15,173 nucleotides of DNA from CAYFWF01 sp964346815 (GCA_964346815.1 CAYFWF010000045.1:1-15173), one strand, 5' to 3'; numbered from the stretch's first letter, positions 6,401 to 14,999 are shown. Notes: generated from the sequence alone by a model not told the origin. Numbers and translations: made by a program.

Positions 6401-7710
6401 GGGAGACTCAACTCTCACCTGAGGAAAAACTCCTCAAGGCAATCTTTGGCGAAAAGGCGTTGGATGTTAAGGATGCTTCCCTGTATTGTTCTCCAGGCGT
6501 CGAGGGGACGGTCATCGATGTGAGAATCTTTTCCAGAAGAGGAACCGAGAAGGGAACGAGGGCAAAAGCCATCGAGAAGGACGAGATTGCTAAAATGAAG
6601 AGAAATTTGGAAGACGAAATCAGCATTCTGGAAACAGAGAAATGGAGCCGAATCAAGAACATTCTGAAAGGTGAGAAAATTGTCAAAGATCAAAAAATCC
6701 GAGATGTTACCCTGAAAAAAGGGTCTAAATTGACAGAGAGCCTGCTGGAAAAGCTCGAGTTTGGAGACCATTCTAGACTCAAGCTTTCTGAGAATGGGAA
6801 AAGAGAGAAGGAGATAAAAGATATCGAAAAGAAGGTCAAACGTCAGATCGAAGCATTGAGAGCAGACATCAAAGAAAAAATCGAGACTTTGAAAAAAGGA
6901 GACGAGCTGGCTCCTGGTGTCATTCAGGTTATTAAAGTCTATATCGCAATGAAGAGAAAGCTATCCGTAGGGGATAAGGTTTCCGGACGCCATGGCAATA
7001 AGGGGATCGTTGCGAAGATCGTCCCCGAAGAAGACATGCCGCGCCTTCCTGATGGAACCCCTGTTGAAATTGTCTTGAATCCTCTGGGTGTGCCGTCACG
7101 AATGAATGTGGGACAGATTTTGGAAACACACCTGGGGTGGGCAGCCAAGAAGTTAGGCCTCTGGATATCCACTCCTGTGTTCGATGGGATTTCTGAACAA
7201 GAAATAAAAGGACTCCTTGATAAAGCCGATTTGCCTTCTACAGGAAAGCTTCCTCTTTACGACGGCATCACTGGAGAGCTTTTAGACCAAGAGGTGACTG
7301 TGGGATACATCTACATCATGAAACTCTATCATCTCGTGGATGACAAGATTCATGCACGTTCCACTGGTCCGTACTCCCTCATCACTCAGCAGCCTTTAGG
7401 AGGAAAAGCTCAATTCGGAGGGCAGCGTTTTGGAGAAATGGAGGTCTGGGCCCTGGAGGCTTATGGAGCGGCATTCACTCTACAGGAACTCTTGACAGCC
7501 AAGTCGGATGACGTAGAAGGAAGAGCCAAAATTTATGAGGCCATTGTCAAAGGGGATTTGGATTTCACCCCTGGACTTCCTGAATCTGTGAACGTGCTTA
7601 TTCGAGAACTCCAGAGCCTGTGTTTGAATGTAGAGCTGGAAAAGGCAGAAAAAGAAGAAATTTTGCCATGGGGAATTGATGTTCCTCAAATCTTGAAAGG
7701 AGAGGAATGA
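3427..7710 (+). CDS. rpoB: DNA-directed RNA polymerase subunit beta
   Basis: This 1427-residue beta subunit is longer than E. coli's 1342. Conserved parts in order are the N-terminal DLLAIQKYSYSDFLQ region, TFIFNGIERVVVSQL, the rifampicin pocket (FFGSSQLSQFMDQ, about 562-574, to LGPGGLSRERAGFEVRD), PIETPEGPNIGL, the active-site lysines of GDKVSGRHGNKG (K1184 and K1192 by alignment to K1065/K1073), and the QQPLGGKAQFGGQRFGEMEVWALEAYGAA motif. Three extras stand out. First, an eight-Cys insert at about 81-141. Second, a roughly 36-residue net insert around 661-703. Third, a lengthened SI2-like coiled coil around 1055-1160. The rifampicin region differs from E. coli at N518I, P520S and S522A. 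The start ATG follows TTGGGAG by 6 nt. The stop overlaps the rpoC start (ATGA), implying coupled translation. Confidence 0.98.
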   Translation: MHQSNEHIYRKRLDFSKIKSVFPMPDLLAIQKYSYSDFLQMELLPEERKDIGLQAAFRDIFPVSDFKETTQLDFINYSIGNWECKCGRLKGVENARRKCMGCDTLLPPDVELTEKEICPYCGSIKKIEVPLCEHCGDNVNLKLKYTPNECLQKGYTFSVPLRIKVRLISWEKDPTTKAKRLKHIKEQEVYFGDISLMTDKGTFIFNGIERVVVSQLQRSPGVFFRPGDAKGFFIGKIIPYRGAWVEFEYDTKNILYARLDRKKKFLASVFLRALGFGSDAEILRLFFKVYKVFPEEGQLSWEVSENLIGKTLGRDVVVPTSEKVILKAKKKISEEDIGTLKELKIEKVPLSNKEFKGAYAISAAEEVIQSLEMIDEKKLEKLSQVKEPIEIFFPEEHESADLLINTLRKDHSKDTNQALGEIYKKLRPGEPHTLESAHTLFHNLFFNPQKYNFSRIGRLKMNIKLGMDSPLDEKTLAPLDFIEVIRYLFRLRSGEGEVDDIDHLGNRRVRSVGELVENAFRIGLTRMERTIKEKMTIATDLASAMPQDLINSKPVIAALKEFFGSSQLSQFMDQINSLAEVTHKRRLSALGPGGLSRERAGFEVRDIQGSHYGRICPIETPEGPNIGLISSLSCYAQVNEFGFVETPYRKVKDGRVVDYVKILHPGSSSFSVGEVIEEKELNDEIRKLKSGDSKQIPVSEPYCFYLTAWEEEKYNIAQANAPIDEKGHFINELVSARQAGNPKLLPRDQIDYLDVSPKQLVSFSASLIPFLEHDDANRALMGSNMQRQAVPLLKPESPLVGTGIEHLVAKGSGDVITCKRAGVVEFVDADRILVRVDEKGGSNKHEVGTDLYLLTKFLRTNQNTCLSHRPVVRKGDSVQEGQVLADSSCTDLGELSLGRNVLCAFMPWRGYNFEDAIIVSEKLIKDDIFTSIHIVEESLEARDTKLGPEEITRDIPNVPENLLRNLDENGIVRIGAHVKSGDILVGKVAPKGETQLSPEEKLLKAIFGEKALDVKDASLYCSPGVEGTVIDVRIFSRRGTEKGTRAKAIEKDEIAKMKRNLEDEISILETEKWSRIKNILKGEKIVKDQKIRDVTLKKGSKLTESLLEKLEFGDHSRLKLSENGKREKEIKDIEKKVKRQIEALRADIKEKIETLKKGDELAPGVIQVIKVYIAMKRKLSVGDKVSGRHGNKGIVAKIVPEEDMPRLPDGTPVEIVLNPLGVPSRMNVGQILETHLGWAAKKLGLWISTPVFDGISEQEIKGLLDKADLPSTGKLPLYDGITGELLDQEVTVGYIYIMKLYHLVDDKIHARSTGPYSLITQQPLGGKAQFGGQRFGEMEVWALEAYGAAFTLQELLTAKSDDVEGRAKIYEAIVKGDLDFTPGLPESVNVLIRELQSLCLNVELEKAEKEEILPWGIDVPQILKGEE

Positions 7711-10700
7711 TGGATACCAGGCATCCTTTGGGCGGAAGGCCGAAAGTCGACTTTGACAGGGTTCGGATCAGTATCGCGTCCTCCGAAAAAATCAAAAGTT
7801 GGTCATGGGGTGAGGTCACCAAGCCGGAAACCATCAACTACAGGACATTCAAGCCGGAAAAAGATGGGCTTTTCTGCGCCAAGATATTCGGTCCGATCAA
7901 TGATTATGAGTGCCTTTGTGGAAAATATAAACGGATGAAGTATAGAGGAATCATCTGCGAAAGATGCGGTGTGGAGGTGACGAGGTCCAAAGTCCGTCGA
8001 GAGCGCATGGGACATATCCAGCTAGCGTCTCCGGTAGCGCATATATGGTTTTTCAAAGGAACCCCCAGCCGCATAGGTCTTGTGCTCGATCTCTCCATGA
8101 AAGACTTGGAAAAGGTCTTGTATTTTGAGTCCTACATAGTGACCGATCCTGGAGAGACTCCGCTGCGGGAAAGACAGCTCCTGAACGAAGAAGAATTTAA
8201 AGATGCTCAAGAAAAATTTGGCGATAAATTCGAAGCTTCCATCGGAGCAGAAGCCATAAAAAGCCTTTTGGAGCGGATCAATATAAAAAAAGAGGCAGAA
8301 TCCTTGAGAGAGTTGATGAAAAAAGAAACCTCTCAGCAGAGAAGACTTCGACATGCTAAGCGGCTCAGAGTTTTTAAGGCGCTCAGGAAATCGGGGAATC
8401 GGCCAGAGTGGATGATTCTGGATGTCATTCCTGTTATTCCTCCAGATTTGAGACCTTTGGTTCGTTTAGATGGAGGAAGATTTGCGACTTCCGACTTGAA
8501 TGATCTTTACCGCAGAGTCATTAACAGAAATAATCGTCTCAAAAAATTGATAGAACTCAGAGCACCTGAACTCATCATACGTAATGAAAAGAGAATGCTC
8601 CAGGAAGCTGTTGATGCTCTCTTCGACAATGGAAAAAGAGGTCGAGTTCATCTGGGTGCAAACAGGAGGCCCCTGAAATCTTTGAGCGAGGCTTTAAGAG
8701 GAAAACAGGGACGTTTTCGACAGAACCTGCTTGGCAAAAGAGTCGATTATTCGGGTCGATCGGTAATTGTCGTGGGTCCGGAATTAAAACTGAATCAATG
8801 CGGGCTCCCAAAAAAGATGGCCCTCGAGCTGTTTAAGCCTTTCATCTTCCATAAATTGGAGAAGGAGGGCCTCGTTCCTAGCGTAAAAATTGCTCGAGAA
8901 TGGCATGAGCAAGAAAGACCAGAAGTTTGGGATTTTCTCGAAGAAGTGGTCAGAGAGCATCCCATCCTGCTCAACCGAGCACCCACTCTACATCGTTTAG
9001 GAATCCAAGCCTTTGAACCAGTCTTGGTTGAAGGGAAGGCTATTCAGATTCACCCTCTGGTATGTGCTGCCTTCAATGCGGATTTTGATGGCGACCAGAT
9101 GGCCGTCCATATTCCTCTTTCAGTTGAAGCCCAAGTTGAGGCACAGACGTTGATGCTCTCTACCAACAACATTCTCTCTCCAGCTCATGGCCGTCCTTTA
9201 GCTATTCCAAGCCAGGATATGGTTCTCGGCTGCTATTATTTGACTCTGGAGAGAATTTCGCGGCAGGGGGAGGGGCGGAGCTTTTCCTCTGAGGAAGAAG
9301 CACTTTTAGCTCTGGAAAACAAGGAAATCGATCTGCAAGCTGGAATAAAAGTCAAATACAAAGGCCCTTTTATGAATCTATCCACTTATTATGATAACCA
9401 AGCGATTCTCGCTTGCCCCATTGTGCAGATTGACAATAGGCTGATCGAGACAACCCCGGGACGTCTCATTTTCAATTCGATTATCCCTGATGGGATTCCC
9501 TATATCAATGGTGTCTTGAAGAAAAAGGGGCTTGAAAATTTGGTCTATTATGTCTATTTGAAAAAAGGGCTTCAGCCCACCATCGATATGCTGGATAGAA
9601 TGAAAGAGGTCGGTTTCAGCTATTCAACATTTGCTGGATTTTCTCTTGGCATCGATGATTTCGTCGTTCCCAGAGATAAGCCCAAACTTATCGAGAAAGC
9701 ACAGAAAGAAGTTCAAAAGATCGAAAGTCTATACAGAGAAGGGACTATTTCTGCCGGAGAGCGCTTCAACAGAGTCGTGGAGATATGGGGATCTGTAACA
9801 GACAAGGTTTCGAGCGTTATGATAGACAAAATGCGGGAGATTAGTTATCGAGGAGACGAGCTGAACCCGCTCTTCGTGATGGCTGATTCCGGATCTAGAG
9901 GAAACAAACAACAGATTCGCCAGCTTGCAGGGATGAGAGGCCTCATGAGTAAGCCTTCAGGAGAAATCATAGAAACCCCGATTATTTCCAATTTGAGAGA
10001 AGGCTTGAATGTTTTACAGTATTTTATCTCCACACACGGTGCAAGAAAGGGATTGGCCGATACGGCCTTAAAGACCGCAAATTCAGGATACTTAACACGA
10101 AAACTGGTGGATGTTTCCCAAGAGGTCATTGTCGATGAGCATGACTGCGGGACGCTGAAAGGGGTGAATGTAAGCGCGATCGTTGAGAACGGAGAGTTGA
10201 TCGAGCCTTTTGTAGACAGAATTGTCGGACGTACATCATTGGAAAAGGTGCTTCATCCTGATACGAATGAAACCATTGTGGATGTGAACGAAGAAATCTC
10301 AGAACAGACTGCCCAGAAACTCGAGAACCTAGGGATTGAAAGGGTCAAAATCCGTTCGCTTCTGACCTGTGAATCTAAAAGAGGTACCTGTCAACTGTGT
10401 TATGGGCGGGATATGGCCACAGGAAAGCCGGTCGAACTGGGGGAGGCTGTTGGAATCATCGCAGCCCAATCCATCGGAGAGCCTGGAACACAGTTGACCA
10501 TGAGGACCTTTCACATCGGTGGAATTGCCATGAGAGGAATCGAAAGGTCGAAAATTGAGGCGAAAAACAATGGTGTCGTCAAATTCAACAACCTGAATTA
10601 CGTCATTAATAAAGAAGGGTCCATCGTCGTCGTGAATCGAAATGCCAACATCGCTATTCTGGACCACCGTGGAAGAGAAGTCGAACACTACCAAGTCCCT

Positions 10701-11855
10701 TACGGAGCGAAAGTCATGGTTAAGGAAGGAGAAGAGGTCAAAGCGAGACAGGAATTTGCTGAGTGGGATCCATTTTCGAGCTTTATTCTGACCGAAGAAA
10801 CCGGGATGGTCAAATTTCATGACGTTGTTCTTGGGCTTACCATGGAAGAAATTCAAGACGAGTTTACGGGATTGATCACTCAAGTAGTCACCGATCCTAA
10901 GGATGAAAAGCTGCAGCCTCAGATAATCATCCTCCATCCAAAGAAGAAAAACGACCAGGGAAAGCCGGTGATCCTTCGAAAATACTTCCTTCCTGCAGGC
11001 GCAAATCTTGAAGTTAAGGATGGAGATAAAGTTTTTGCTGGAGACATTTTAGCCAAGATCCCGAGAGAAGCTGCGCGAACAAAGGACATCACAGGGGGTT
11101 TGCCAAGGGCAGAAGAACTTTTCGAAGCACGAAGGCCAAAATTCCCTGCTGTTGTTTCCGAGATTGATGGGGTCGTAAAATTTGGAGGGCTTGTTCGTGG
11201 TCATCGAAAGCTGACAGTTCACAATGAGAAAGGTGGAGAGAAGGAATACTTTATTCCCAAGGGCGCACATCTGAGCGTCGGCGAGGGCGAGAGAGTCAAG
11301 GCAGGTTTCCCCCTTATGGATGGACCCGTTAATCCTCATGATATCCTCAAAGTTCTGGGCGAAAAGGAATTAGCCGAGTATCTGCTGAGAGAGATTCAGG
11401 AAGTTTATAGGTTGCAGGGAGTTGTCATTAATGATAAACACATCGAGATCATCATTCGTCAGATGCTTCGCTGGGTGAAAGTAGAGGAAGTCGGAGATAC
11501 AGAGTTCTTAGTCGACGAGCAAATCGACAAATTTGTTTTTCAGGAAGAAAACGAAAGAGTCGTGAGAAACGGAGGTAAACCCGCAAAAGCCAGGCCTTTG
11601 CTTTTGGGTATCACCAAGAGCGCTTTAAGCACGGATAGCTTTATCGCCGCAGCCTCATTTCAAGAAACGACCCGAGTTTTAACAGAAGCCAGCCTTTATG
11701 GCAAAGTGGATTATCTGCGTCGACTGAAAGAAAACATTATTATGGGGAGACTTATTCCCGCAGGTACTGGCTACAGGTTTTACCGCGATGTGGAGTTAGT
11801 GGAGGAAGGAGAGGTAGAAAGAGAAGAGGAAGTAGACTTTACTCTTCCCAGTTAA
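7707..11855 (+). CDS. rpoC: DNA-directed RNA polymerase subunit beta'
   Basis: This 1382-residue beta' is close to the E. coli length. The N-terminal zinc domain uses C69, C71, C84 and C87. The catalytic NADFDGD is at 457-463, with D459, D461 and D463 binding the Mg ion. The second zinc site uses C814, C888, C895 and C898, numbered as in E. coli. The trigger loop begins at TMRTFHIGG (about 931) and is split by a roughly 185-residue SI3-like insert that ends before KDITGGLPRAEELFEARRP (about 1126). The C-terminal DSFIAAASFQETTRVLTEA is intact. ATG 7707 overlaps the rpoB stop. A second ATG (7710) lies 7 nt after AGGAG (7698-7702), a better distance, so the protein may lack one Met. A promoter for rpsL follows the gene. 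Confidence 0.98.
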   Translation: MMDTRHPLGGRPKVDFDRVRISIASSEKIKSWSWGEVTKPETINYRTFKPEKDGLFCAKIFGPINDYECLCGKYKRMKYRGIICERCGVEVTRSKVRRERMGHIQLASPVAHIWFFKGTPSRIGLVLDLSMKDLEKVLYFESYIVTDPGETPLRERQLLNEEEFKDAQEKFGDKFEASIGAEAIKSLLERINIKKEAESLRELMKKETSQQRRLRHAKRLRVFKALRKSGNRPEWMILDVIPVIPPDLRPLVRLDGGRFATSDLNDLYRRVINRNNRLKKLIELRAPELIIRNEKRMLQEAVDALFDNGKRGRVHLGANRRPLKSLSEALRGKQGRFRQNLLGKRVDYSGRSVIVVGPELKLNQCGLPKKMALELFKPFIFHKLEKEGLVPSVKIAREWHEQERPEVWDFLEEVVREHPILLNRAPTLHRLGIQAFEPVLVEGKAIQIHPLVCAAFNADFDGDQMAVHIPLSVEAQVEAQTLMLSTNNILSPAHGRPLAIPSQDMVLGCYYLTLERISRQGEGRSFSSEEEALLALENKEIDLQAGIKVKYKGPFMNLSTYYDNQAILACPIVQIDNRLIETTPGRLIFNSIIPDGIPYINGVLKKKGLENLVYYVYLKKGLQPTIDMLDRMKEVGFSYSTFAGFSLGIDDFVVPRDKPKLIEKAQKEVQKIESLYREGTISAGERFNRVVEIWGSVTDKVSSVMIDKMREISYRGDELNPLFVMADSGSRGNKQQIRQLAGMRGLMSKPSGEIIETPIISNLREGLNVLQYFISTHGARKGLADTALKTANSGYLTRKLVDVSQEVIVDEHDCGTLKGVNVSAIVENGELIEPFVDRIVGRTSLEKVLHPDTNETIVDVNEEISEQTAQKLENLGIERVKIRSLLTCESKRGTCQLCYGRDMATGKPVELGEAVGIIAAQSIGEPGTQLTMRTFHIGGIAMRGIERSKIEAKNNGVVKFNNLNYVINKEGSIVVVNRNANIAILDHRGREVEHYQVPYGAKVMVKEGEEVKARQEFAEWDPFSSFILTEETGMVKFHDVVLGLTMEEIQDEFTGLITQVVTDPKDEKLQPQIIILHPKKKNDQGKPVILRKYFLPAGANLEVKDGDKVFAGDILAKIPREAARTKDITGGLPRAEELFEARRPKFPAVVSEIDGVVKFGGLVRGHRKLTVHNEKGGEKEYFIPKGAHLSVGEGERVKAGFPLMDGPVNPHDILKVLGEKELAEYLLREIQEVYRLQGVVINDKHIEIIIRQMLRWVKVEEVGDTEFLVDEQIDKFVFQEENERVVRNGGKPAKARPLLLGITKSALSTDSFIAAASFQETTRVLTEASLYGKVDYLRRLKENIIMGRLIPAGTGYRFYRDVELVEEGEVEREEEVDFTLPS

Positions 11856-11881
11856 ATAAGGCTCTAAATATCTCAAAATCC

Positions 11882-11910
11882 TTGACATAGCAAACCGATT
11901 TTGCTATTAT
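11882..11910 (+). promoter_or_regulatory. Near-consensus sigma-70 promoter for rpsL-rpsG-fusA(-tuf)
   Basis: TTGACA (11882-11887) is a perfect -35 box, followed by a 17-bp spacer and TATTAT (11905-11910), a five-of-six -10 box. Transcription should start near 11917, giving a leader of about 69 nt before the rpsL GTG. It sits in the 130-nt gap after rpoC, just where a separate str transcript would begin. No intrinsic terminator is visible between the rpoC stop and this site, so read-through from rpoBC probably adds to expression. Confidence 0.85.
11887..11907. repeat. Perfect 8-bp inverted repeat in the promoter spacer (candidate operator)
   Basis: ATAGCAAA (11887-11894), a 5-bp centre CCGAT, and TTTGCTAT (11900-11907) form a perfect palindrome. 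It runs from the last base of the -35 box into the first bases of the -10 box. A dimeric regulator bound here would block RNA polymerase. In read-through RNA it could form an AU-rich hairpin with only two G-C pairs and no following U-run, so it is not a good terminator. I do not recognise the motif as belonging to a known regulator. The repeat is certain; the operator role is inference. Confidence 0.5.
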
Positions 11911-11972
11911 CCACACATTCGTCTTCAGGGAGTCTATTCCTCGAGGATGGATTCTAAATTATTTATATATAT

Positions 11973-11988
11973 AGGAGCAGATGGAGTG
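11973..11988 (+). promoter_or_regulatory. Ribosome-binding site and GTG start of rpsL
   Basis: AGGAG (11973-11977) lies 8 nt before GTG 11986-11988. The GTG is directly followed by codons for PTVNQLIRKGR, the universal start of S12. The frame is open upstream to an ATG at 11947, but the 13 extra residues (MDSKLFIYIGADG) are not found in S12 and would be read from the leader. The GTG is therefore the start. Confidence 0.92.
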
Positions 11989-12375
11989 CCGACTGTTAAC
12001 CAACTGATAAGAAAAGGGAGAGAAGCGAAAAAATACAAAAGCAAATCTCCCGCGCTCGAAAGATGTCCTCAAAAAAGGGGAGTCTGCACACGCGTATTTA
12101 CAACAACGCCAAAAAAGCCTAATTCGGCTATGAGAAAGGTGGCTCGAATCAGGCTTACGAATAATATCGAAGTCACTGGTTATATTCCCGGTGTCGGCCA
12201 TAACCTTCAAGAACATTCGATTGTTCTTATCAGGGGAGGACGGGTCAAAGATCTACCGGGAGTAAGGTATCACGTCATTCGAGGTTCTTTGGACTGCGAA
12301 GGTGTCCAAGATCGGCTCCAAGGAAGGTCAAAATACGGAAGTAGAAAGCCTAAACAAAAGAAGGGTGGAGGATAA
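11986..12375 (+). CDS. rpsL: 30S ribosomal protein S12 (uS12)
   Basis: This 129-residue S12 lies near the decoding centre of the 30S subunit and influences accuracy. The conserved TTTPKKPNSAMRKVARIRL and GHNLQEHSIVLIRGGRVKDLPG blocks are intact. K43 and K88 (E. coli numbering with Met) are the residues usually seen in streptomycin-sensitive strains. D89, the target of RimO methylthiolation where that enzyme exists, is present. The C-terminus is a few residues longer than in E. coli (KQKKGGG). It starts at GTG and is first in a unit with rpsG 11 nt downstream. The gap is too short for the structured S7-binding spacer known from E. coli. Confidence 0.97.
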   Translation: MPTVNQLIRKGREAKKYKSKSPALERCPQKRGVCTRVFTTTPKKPNSAMRKVARIRLTNNIEVTGYIPGVGHNLQEHSIVLIRGGRVKDLPGVRYHVIRGSLDCEGVQDRLQGRSKYGSRKPKQKKGGG

Positions 12376-12386
12376 AGGAGATACTG

Positions 12387-12857
12387 ATGCCCAGACGCGG
12401 AACGATCAAGAGGAGAAAGGCAAAACCCGATCATTTCTACAACAGTACCCTCATCTTTAAATTCATCAATGCAATCATGAAGAAGGGAAAAAGGAGCCTT
12501 GCTGAAACGATTGTCTATGGAGCCATGGAGCAGGTCAAGCAGAAAGCAAAAGAGGATCCATTGAAGATGTTCGAGAAAGCGGTAGAGAACGTAAGGCCTT
12601 TACTCGAAACGAAATCTAGAAGAGTAGGAGGAGCGACATATCAGGTTCCAGTGGAGGTTCCCTTGAACCGATCTACATCGCTGGCTGTCAGGTGGATCCT
12701 TCGATACTCGAGAGAAAGAGCTGGAAAAAGCATGATGGATAGACTGGCAGCTGAGATCATGGATGCCGTCAATAACCGAGGCGGAGCGATTAAAAAAAGA
12801 GAAGATACGCATAAGATGGCAGAAGCCAACAGAGCTTTTGCTCACTATAGATGGTAG
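12387..12857 (+). CDS. rpsG: 30S ribosomal protein S7 (uS7)
   Basis: This full-length 156-residue S7 is the primary binder of the 3' major domain of 16S rRNA and lines the E site. The N-terminus MPRRGTIKRRK is basic as usual. FINAIMKKGKRSLAETIVYGAM, the VRPLLETKSRRVGGATYQVPVEV hairpin and the ending HKMAEANRAFAHYRW are family features. AAAGGAG (12374-12380) overlaps the rpsL stop and lies 6 nt before the ATG, so translation is probably coupled to rpsL. fusA follows after 45 nt. Confidence 0.97.
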   Translation: MPRRGTIKRRKAKPDHFYNSTLIFKFINAIMKKGKRSLAETIVYGAMEQVKQKAKEDPLKMFEKAVENVRPLLETKSRRVGGATYQVPVEVPLNRSTSLAVRWILRYSRERAGKSMMDRLAAEIMDAVNNRGGAIKKREDTHKMAEANRAFAHYRW

Positions 12858-12891
12858 TCTTTTTATATTGGCGATATTTCAACTTAACAAT

Positions 12892-12905
12892 GGAGCGAAA
12901 AGTTG
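12892..12905 (+). promoter_or_regulatory. Ribosome-binding site and TTG start of fusA
   Basis: GGAG (12892-12895) is 7 nt before TTG 12903-12905, whose following codons give ARRYPIERVRNIGIMAHID, the standard EF-G start. The next ATG in frame is at residue 16, inside the first GTP-binding strand, so a later start would destroy the G domain. TTG is therefore the start, unusual for such a highly expressed gene. Confidence 0.9.
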
Positions 12906-14999
12906 GCCCGAAGATACCCTATCGAACGAGTCAGAAACATCGGAATCATGGCGCATATCGATGCGGGGAAGACTACCACTACAGAGCGCATCCTCTTTTA
13001 TACAGGTATTACCTATAAGATTGGAGAAGTTGATGAGGGAACGGCTGTTATGGACTGGATGGCTCAGGAGCAAGAGCGGGGAATCACCATAACCTCGGCG
13101 GCCACAACCTGTTACTGGAAAAATCACCAAATCAACATCATTGATACCCCTGGACATGTCGACTTTACAGTTGAAGTTGAACGCTCGCTACGGGTCCTCG
13201 ATGGTGCGATAATCATTCTCTGTGGGGTAGGAGGTGTTGAGGCCCAATCGGAGACAGTGTGGCGGCAAGCTGATAGGTATCGGGTTCCGCGAATTGTTTA
13301 CATCAACAAGATGGACAGGGTCGGGGTCGATCCTGAGAATGCCGTTGAAGAGATGAAAAAAAGGCTTGGAACCAGGCCGTTGATCACCCAGATTCCGCTC
13401 GGGAGAGAGGAGAATTTTAGAGGAGTCATTGATTTAGTTGAAATGAAAGAAATCGATTGGGGAGAGGACTTGTTGGGAACGAAATTCGAAGTGCGCGAAA
13501 TTTCTGGTGAATTTAGAGAAGCGGCCGAGACAAAAAGAGGCGAGATGTTGGAAATCCTCAGCGATGTGGATGATGAACTCATGGAGAGATACTTGAATGA
13601 GGCGGAGATTTCCTCAGAAAATGTCAAAAAAGTGATCAGAAAAGGGACCCTGTCTCTTCAGTTTTTCCCGGTCTTCTATGGAGCCTCCTTCAGGAACAAA
13701 GGTGTTCACCCTTTGCTGGATGCGGTGGTGGACTATCTGCCGGCACCAGTTGATGTCCCCTCGGTGAAAGGACGTCATCCTCGCACATTTGATATCGAAG
13801 AGCGTAAAGCTTCGGATGATGAGCCTTTTTCTGCCCTAGTGTTCAAGATAATGAATGATCCCTATGCGGGAACTCTCTCGTTTTTCCGGGTTTATTCAGG
13901 GAAAACAAAAGTGGGAGCTTCGGTTTACAATGCGACAAAGGAGGAAGAAGAACGGGTCACTCGATTGCTGGAAATGCATTCGAATAAAAGAAAGGAAATC
14001 AAAGAAGTCTATTCGGGCGACATTGTTGCCTTAGCCGCTATGAAGAATCTTTCTACTGGAGATACTCTTTGCACAAGAAATCATCCCGTTGTTTTCGAGC
14101 CGCCTACCTTTCCCGAGCCTGTAGTCTCTGCTTATATAGAGCCTCGATCGCGCACAGAACATACAAAATTGAGTGAAGTGTTAAAAAAGCTCACGAGAGA
14201 AGATCCAACATTCCAGGTGAAACAGGATCCCCTGACCGGCCAAACTCTTGTGTATGGAATGGGCGAACTTCATTTAGATATTTTAATGGATCGAATGGCC
14301 AGAGAATTCGGAGTGAAAGCAAAGCTCGGTAAACCCCAGGTTGCCTACAGAGAAACGATAACGGAACCAGCCGAAGGAGAGGGGAAATACGTCCGGCAGG
14401 CAGGCGGAAGAGGGCAGTACGGACACTGCAAGATAACCATCGAGCCCCTTGAAAGAAATGAAGACTTTGAATTCGTGGACAAGACAAAAGGAGAAGCCGT
14501 TCCAAAGGAGTTTGTTTCTTCAGTCGAAAACGGAATCCGAGAAGCCATGGAAGTCGGAATTCTAGCAGGTTTTCCTATGTCAGGAATTCGGGCCACGCTC
14601 ATAGATGGATCGTCCCATGATGTGGACTCCTCCTCTATTGCCTTTAAAATAGCCGGCTCTCTGGCGTTTAAAGATGCTGCGTCCAAAGCCAGCCCTGTTC
14701 TTCTGGAGCCAGTCATGAGCTTAGTGGTAATTTCTCCTGATGAATACCTGGGAGATATTGTGAGCGATATCAGGGCCAGAAGAGGCAAGATCGAAGAGAT
14801 GGACATGAGAGGAGGCTCCCGGGTTATAAAGGGATACGTCCCCTTGGCTGAAATGTTCGGTTACGCTACGACTCTTCGGACCCTGACTCAAGGAAGAGGT
14901 GTTTTCAGCATGGAATTTTTTCAGTTCGAACCTGCCCCTTCTGGGATTGCTGAAGAAATCATTGCACGGATTGAAGGAAGAATTCCTGCTGCTGGATAG
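12903..14999 (+). CDS. fusA: Elongation factor G
   Basis: This 698-residue EF-G drives GTP-dependent translocation and acts with RRF in ribosome recycling. The G domain has AHIDAGKT (17-24), switch I RGITITSAA (59-67), DTPGH (81-85) and NKMD (135-138). Domain II starts near PFSALVFKIMNDPYAGTLSFFRV. Domain III contains GMGELHLDILMDRM. Domain IV begins around YVRQAGGRGQYGH and has the tip segment DGSSHDVDSS, where many EF-Gs have Tyr in place of the second Ser; the tip His is kept. Domain V contains EPVMSLVVISPDEYLGDIVSD and EMFGYATTLRTLTQGRG. Length and context (rpsL-rpsG-fusA-tuf) point to the main translational EF-G rather than a paralogue. tuf follows 74 nt later; I see no promoter in that gap. 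Confidence 0.98.
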   Translation: MARRYPIERVRNIGIMAHIDAGKTTTTERILFYTGITYKIGEVDEGTAVMDWMAQEQERGITITSAATTCYWKNHQINIIDTPGHVDFTVEVERSLRVLDGAIIILCGVGGVEAQSETVWRQADRYRVPRIVYINKMDRVGVDPENAVEEMKKRLGTRPLITQIPLGREENFRGVIDLVEMKEIDWGEDLLGTKFEVREISGEFREAAETKRGEMLEILSDVDDELMERYLNEAEISSENVKKVIRKGTLSLQFFPVFYGASFRNKGVHPLLDAVVDYLPAPVDVPSVKGRHPRTFDIEERKASDDEPFSALVFKIMNDPYAGTLSFFRVYSGKTKVGASVYNATKEEEERVTRLLEMHSNKRKEIKEVYSGDIVALAAMKNLSTGDTLCTRNHPVVFEPPTFPEPVVSAYIEPRSRTEHTKLSEVLKKLTREDPTFQVKQDPLTGQTLVYGMGELHLDILMDRMAREFGVKAKLGKPQVAYRETITEPAEGEGKYVRQAGGRGQYGHCKITIEPLERNEDFEFVDKTKGEAVPKEFVSSVENGIREAMEVGILAGFPMSGIRATLIDGSSHDVDSSSIAFKIAGSLAFKDAASKASPVLLEPVMSLVVISPDEYLGDIVSDIRARRGKIEEMDMRGGSRVIKGYVPLAEMFGYATTLRTLTQGRGVFSMEFFQFEPAPSGIAEEIIARIEGRIPAAG

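Noticed and set aside
11887..11912. Inverted repeat as an intrinsic terminator for rpoC.
   Set aside because: The stem is AU-rich with only two G-C pairs and is followed by TATCC rather than a T-run.
11947..11985. In-frame N-terminal extension of rpsL from ATG 11947.
   Set aside because: The 13 residues are absent from S12 proteins, and the GTG at 11986 has a well-placed AGGAG and gives the universal S12 start.
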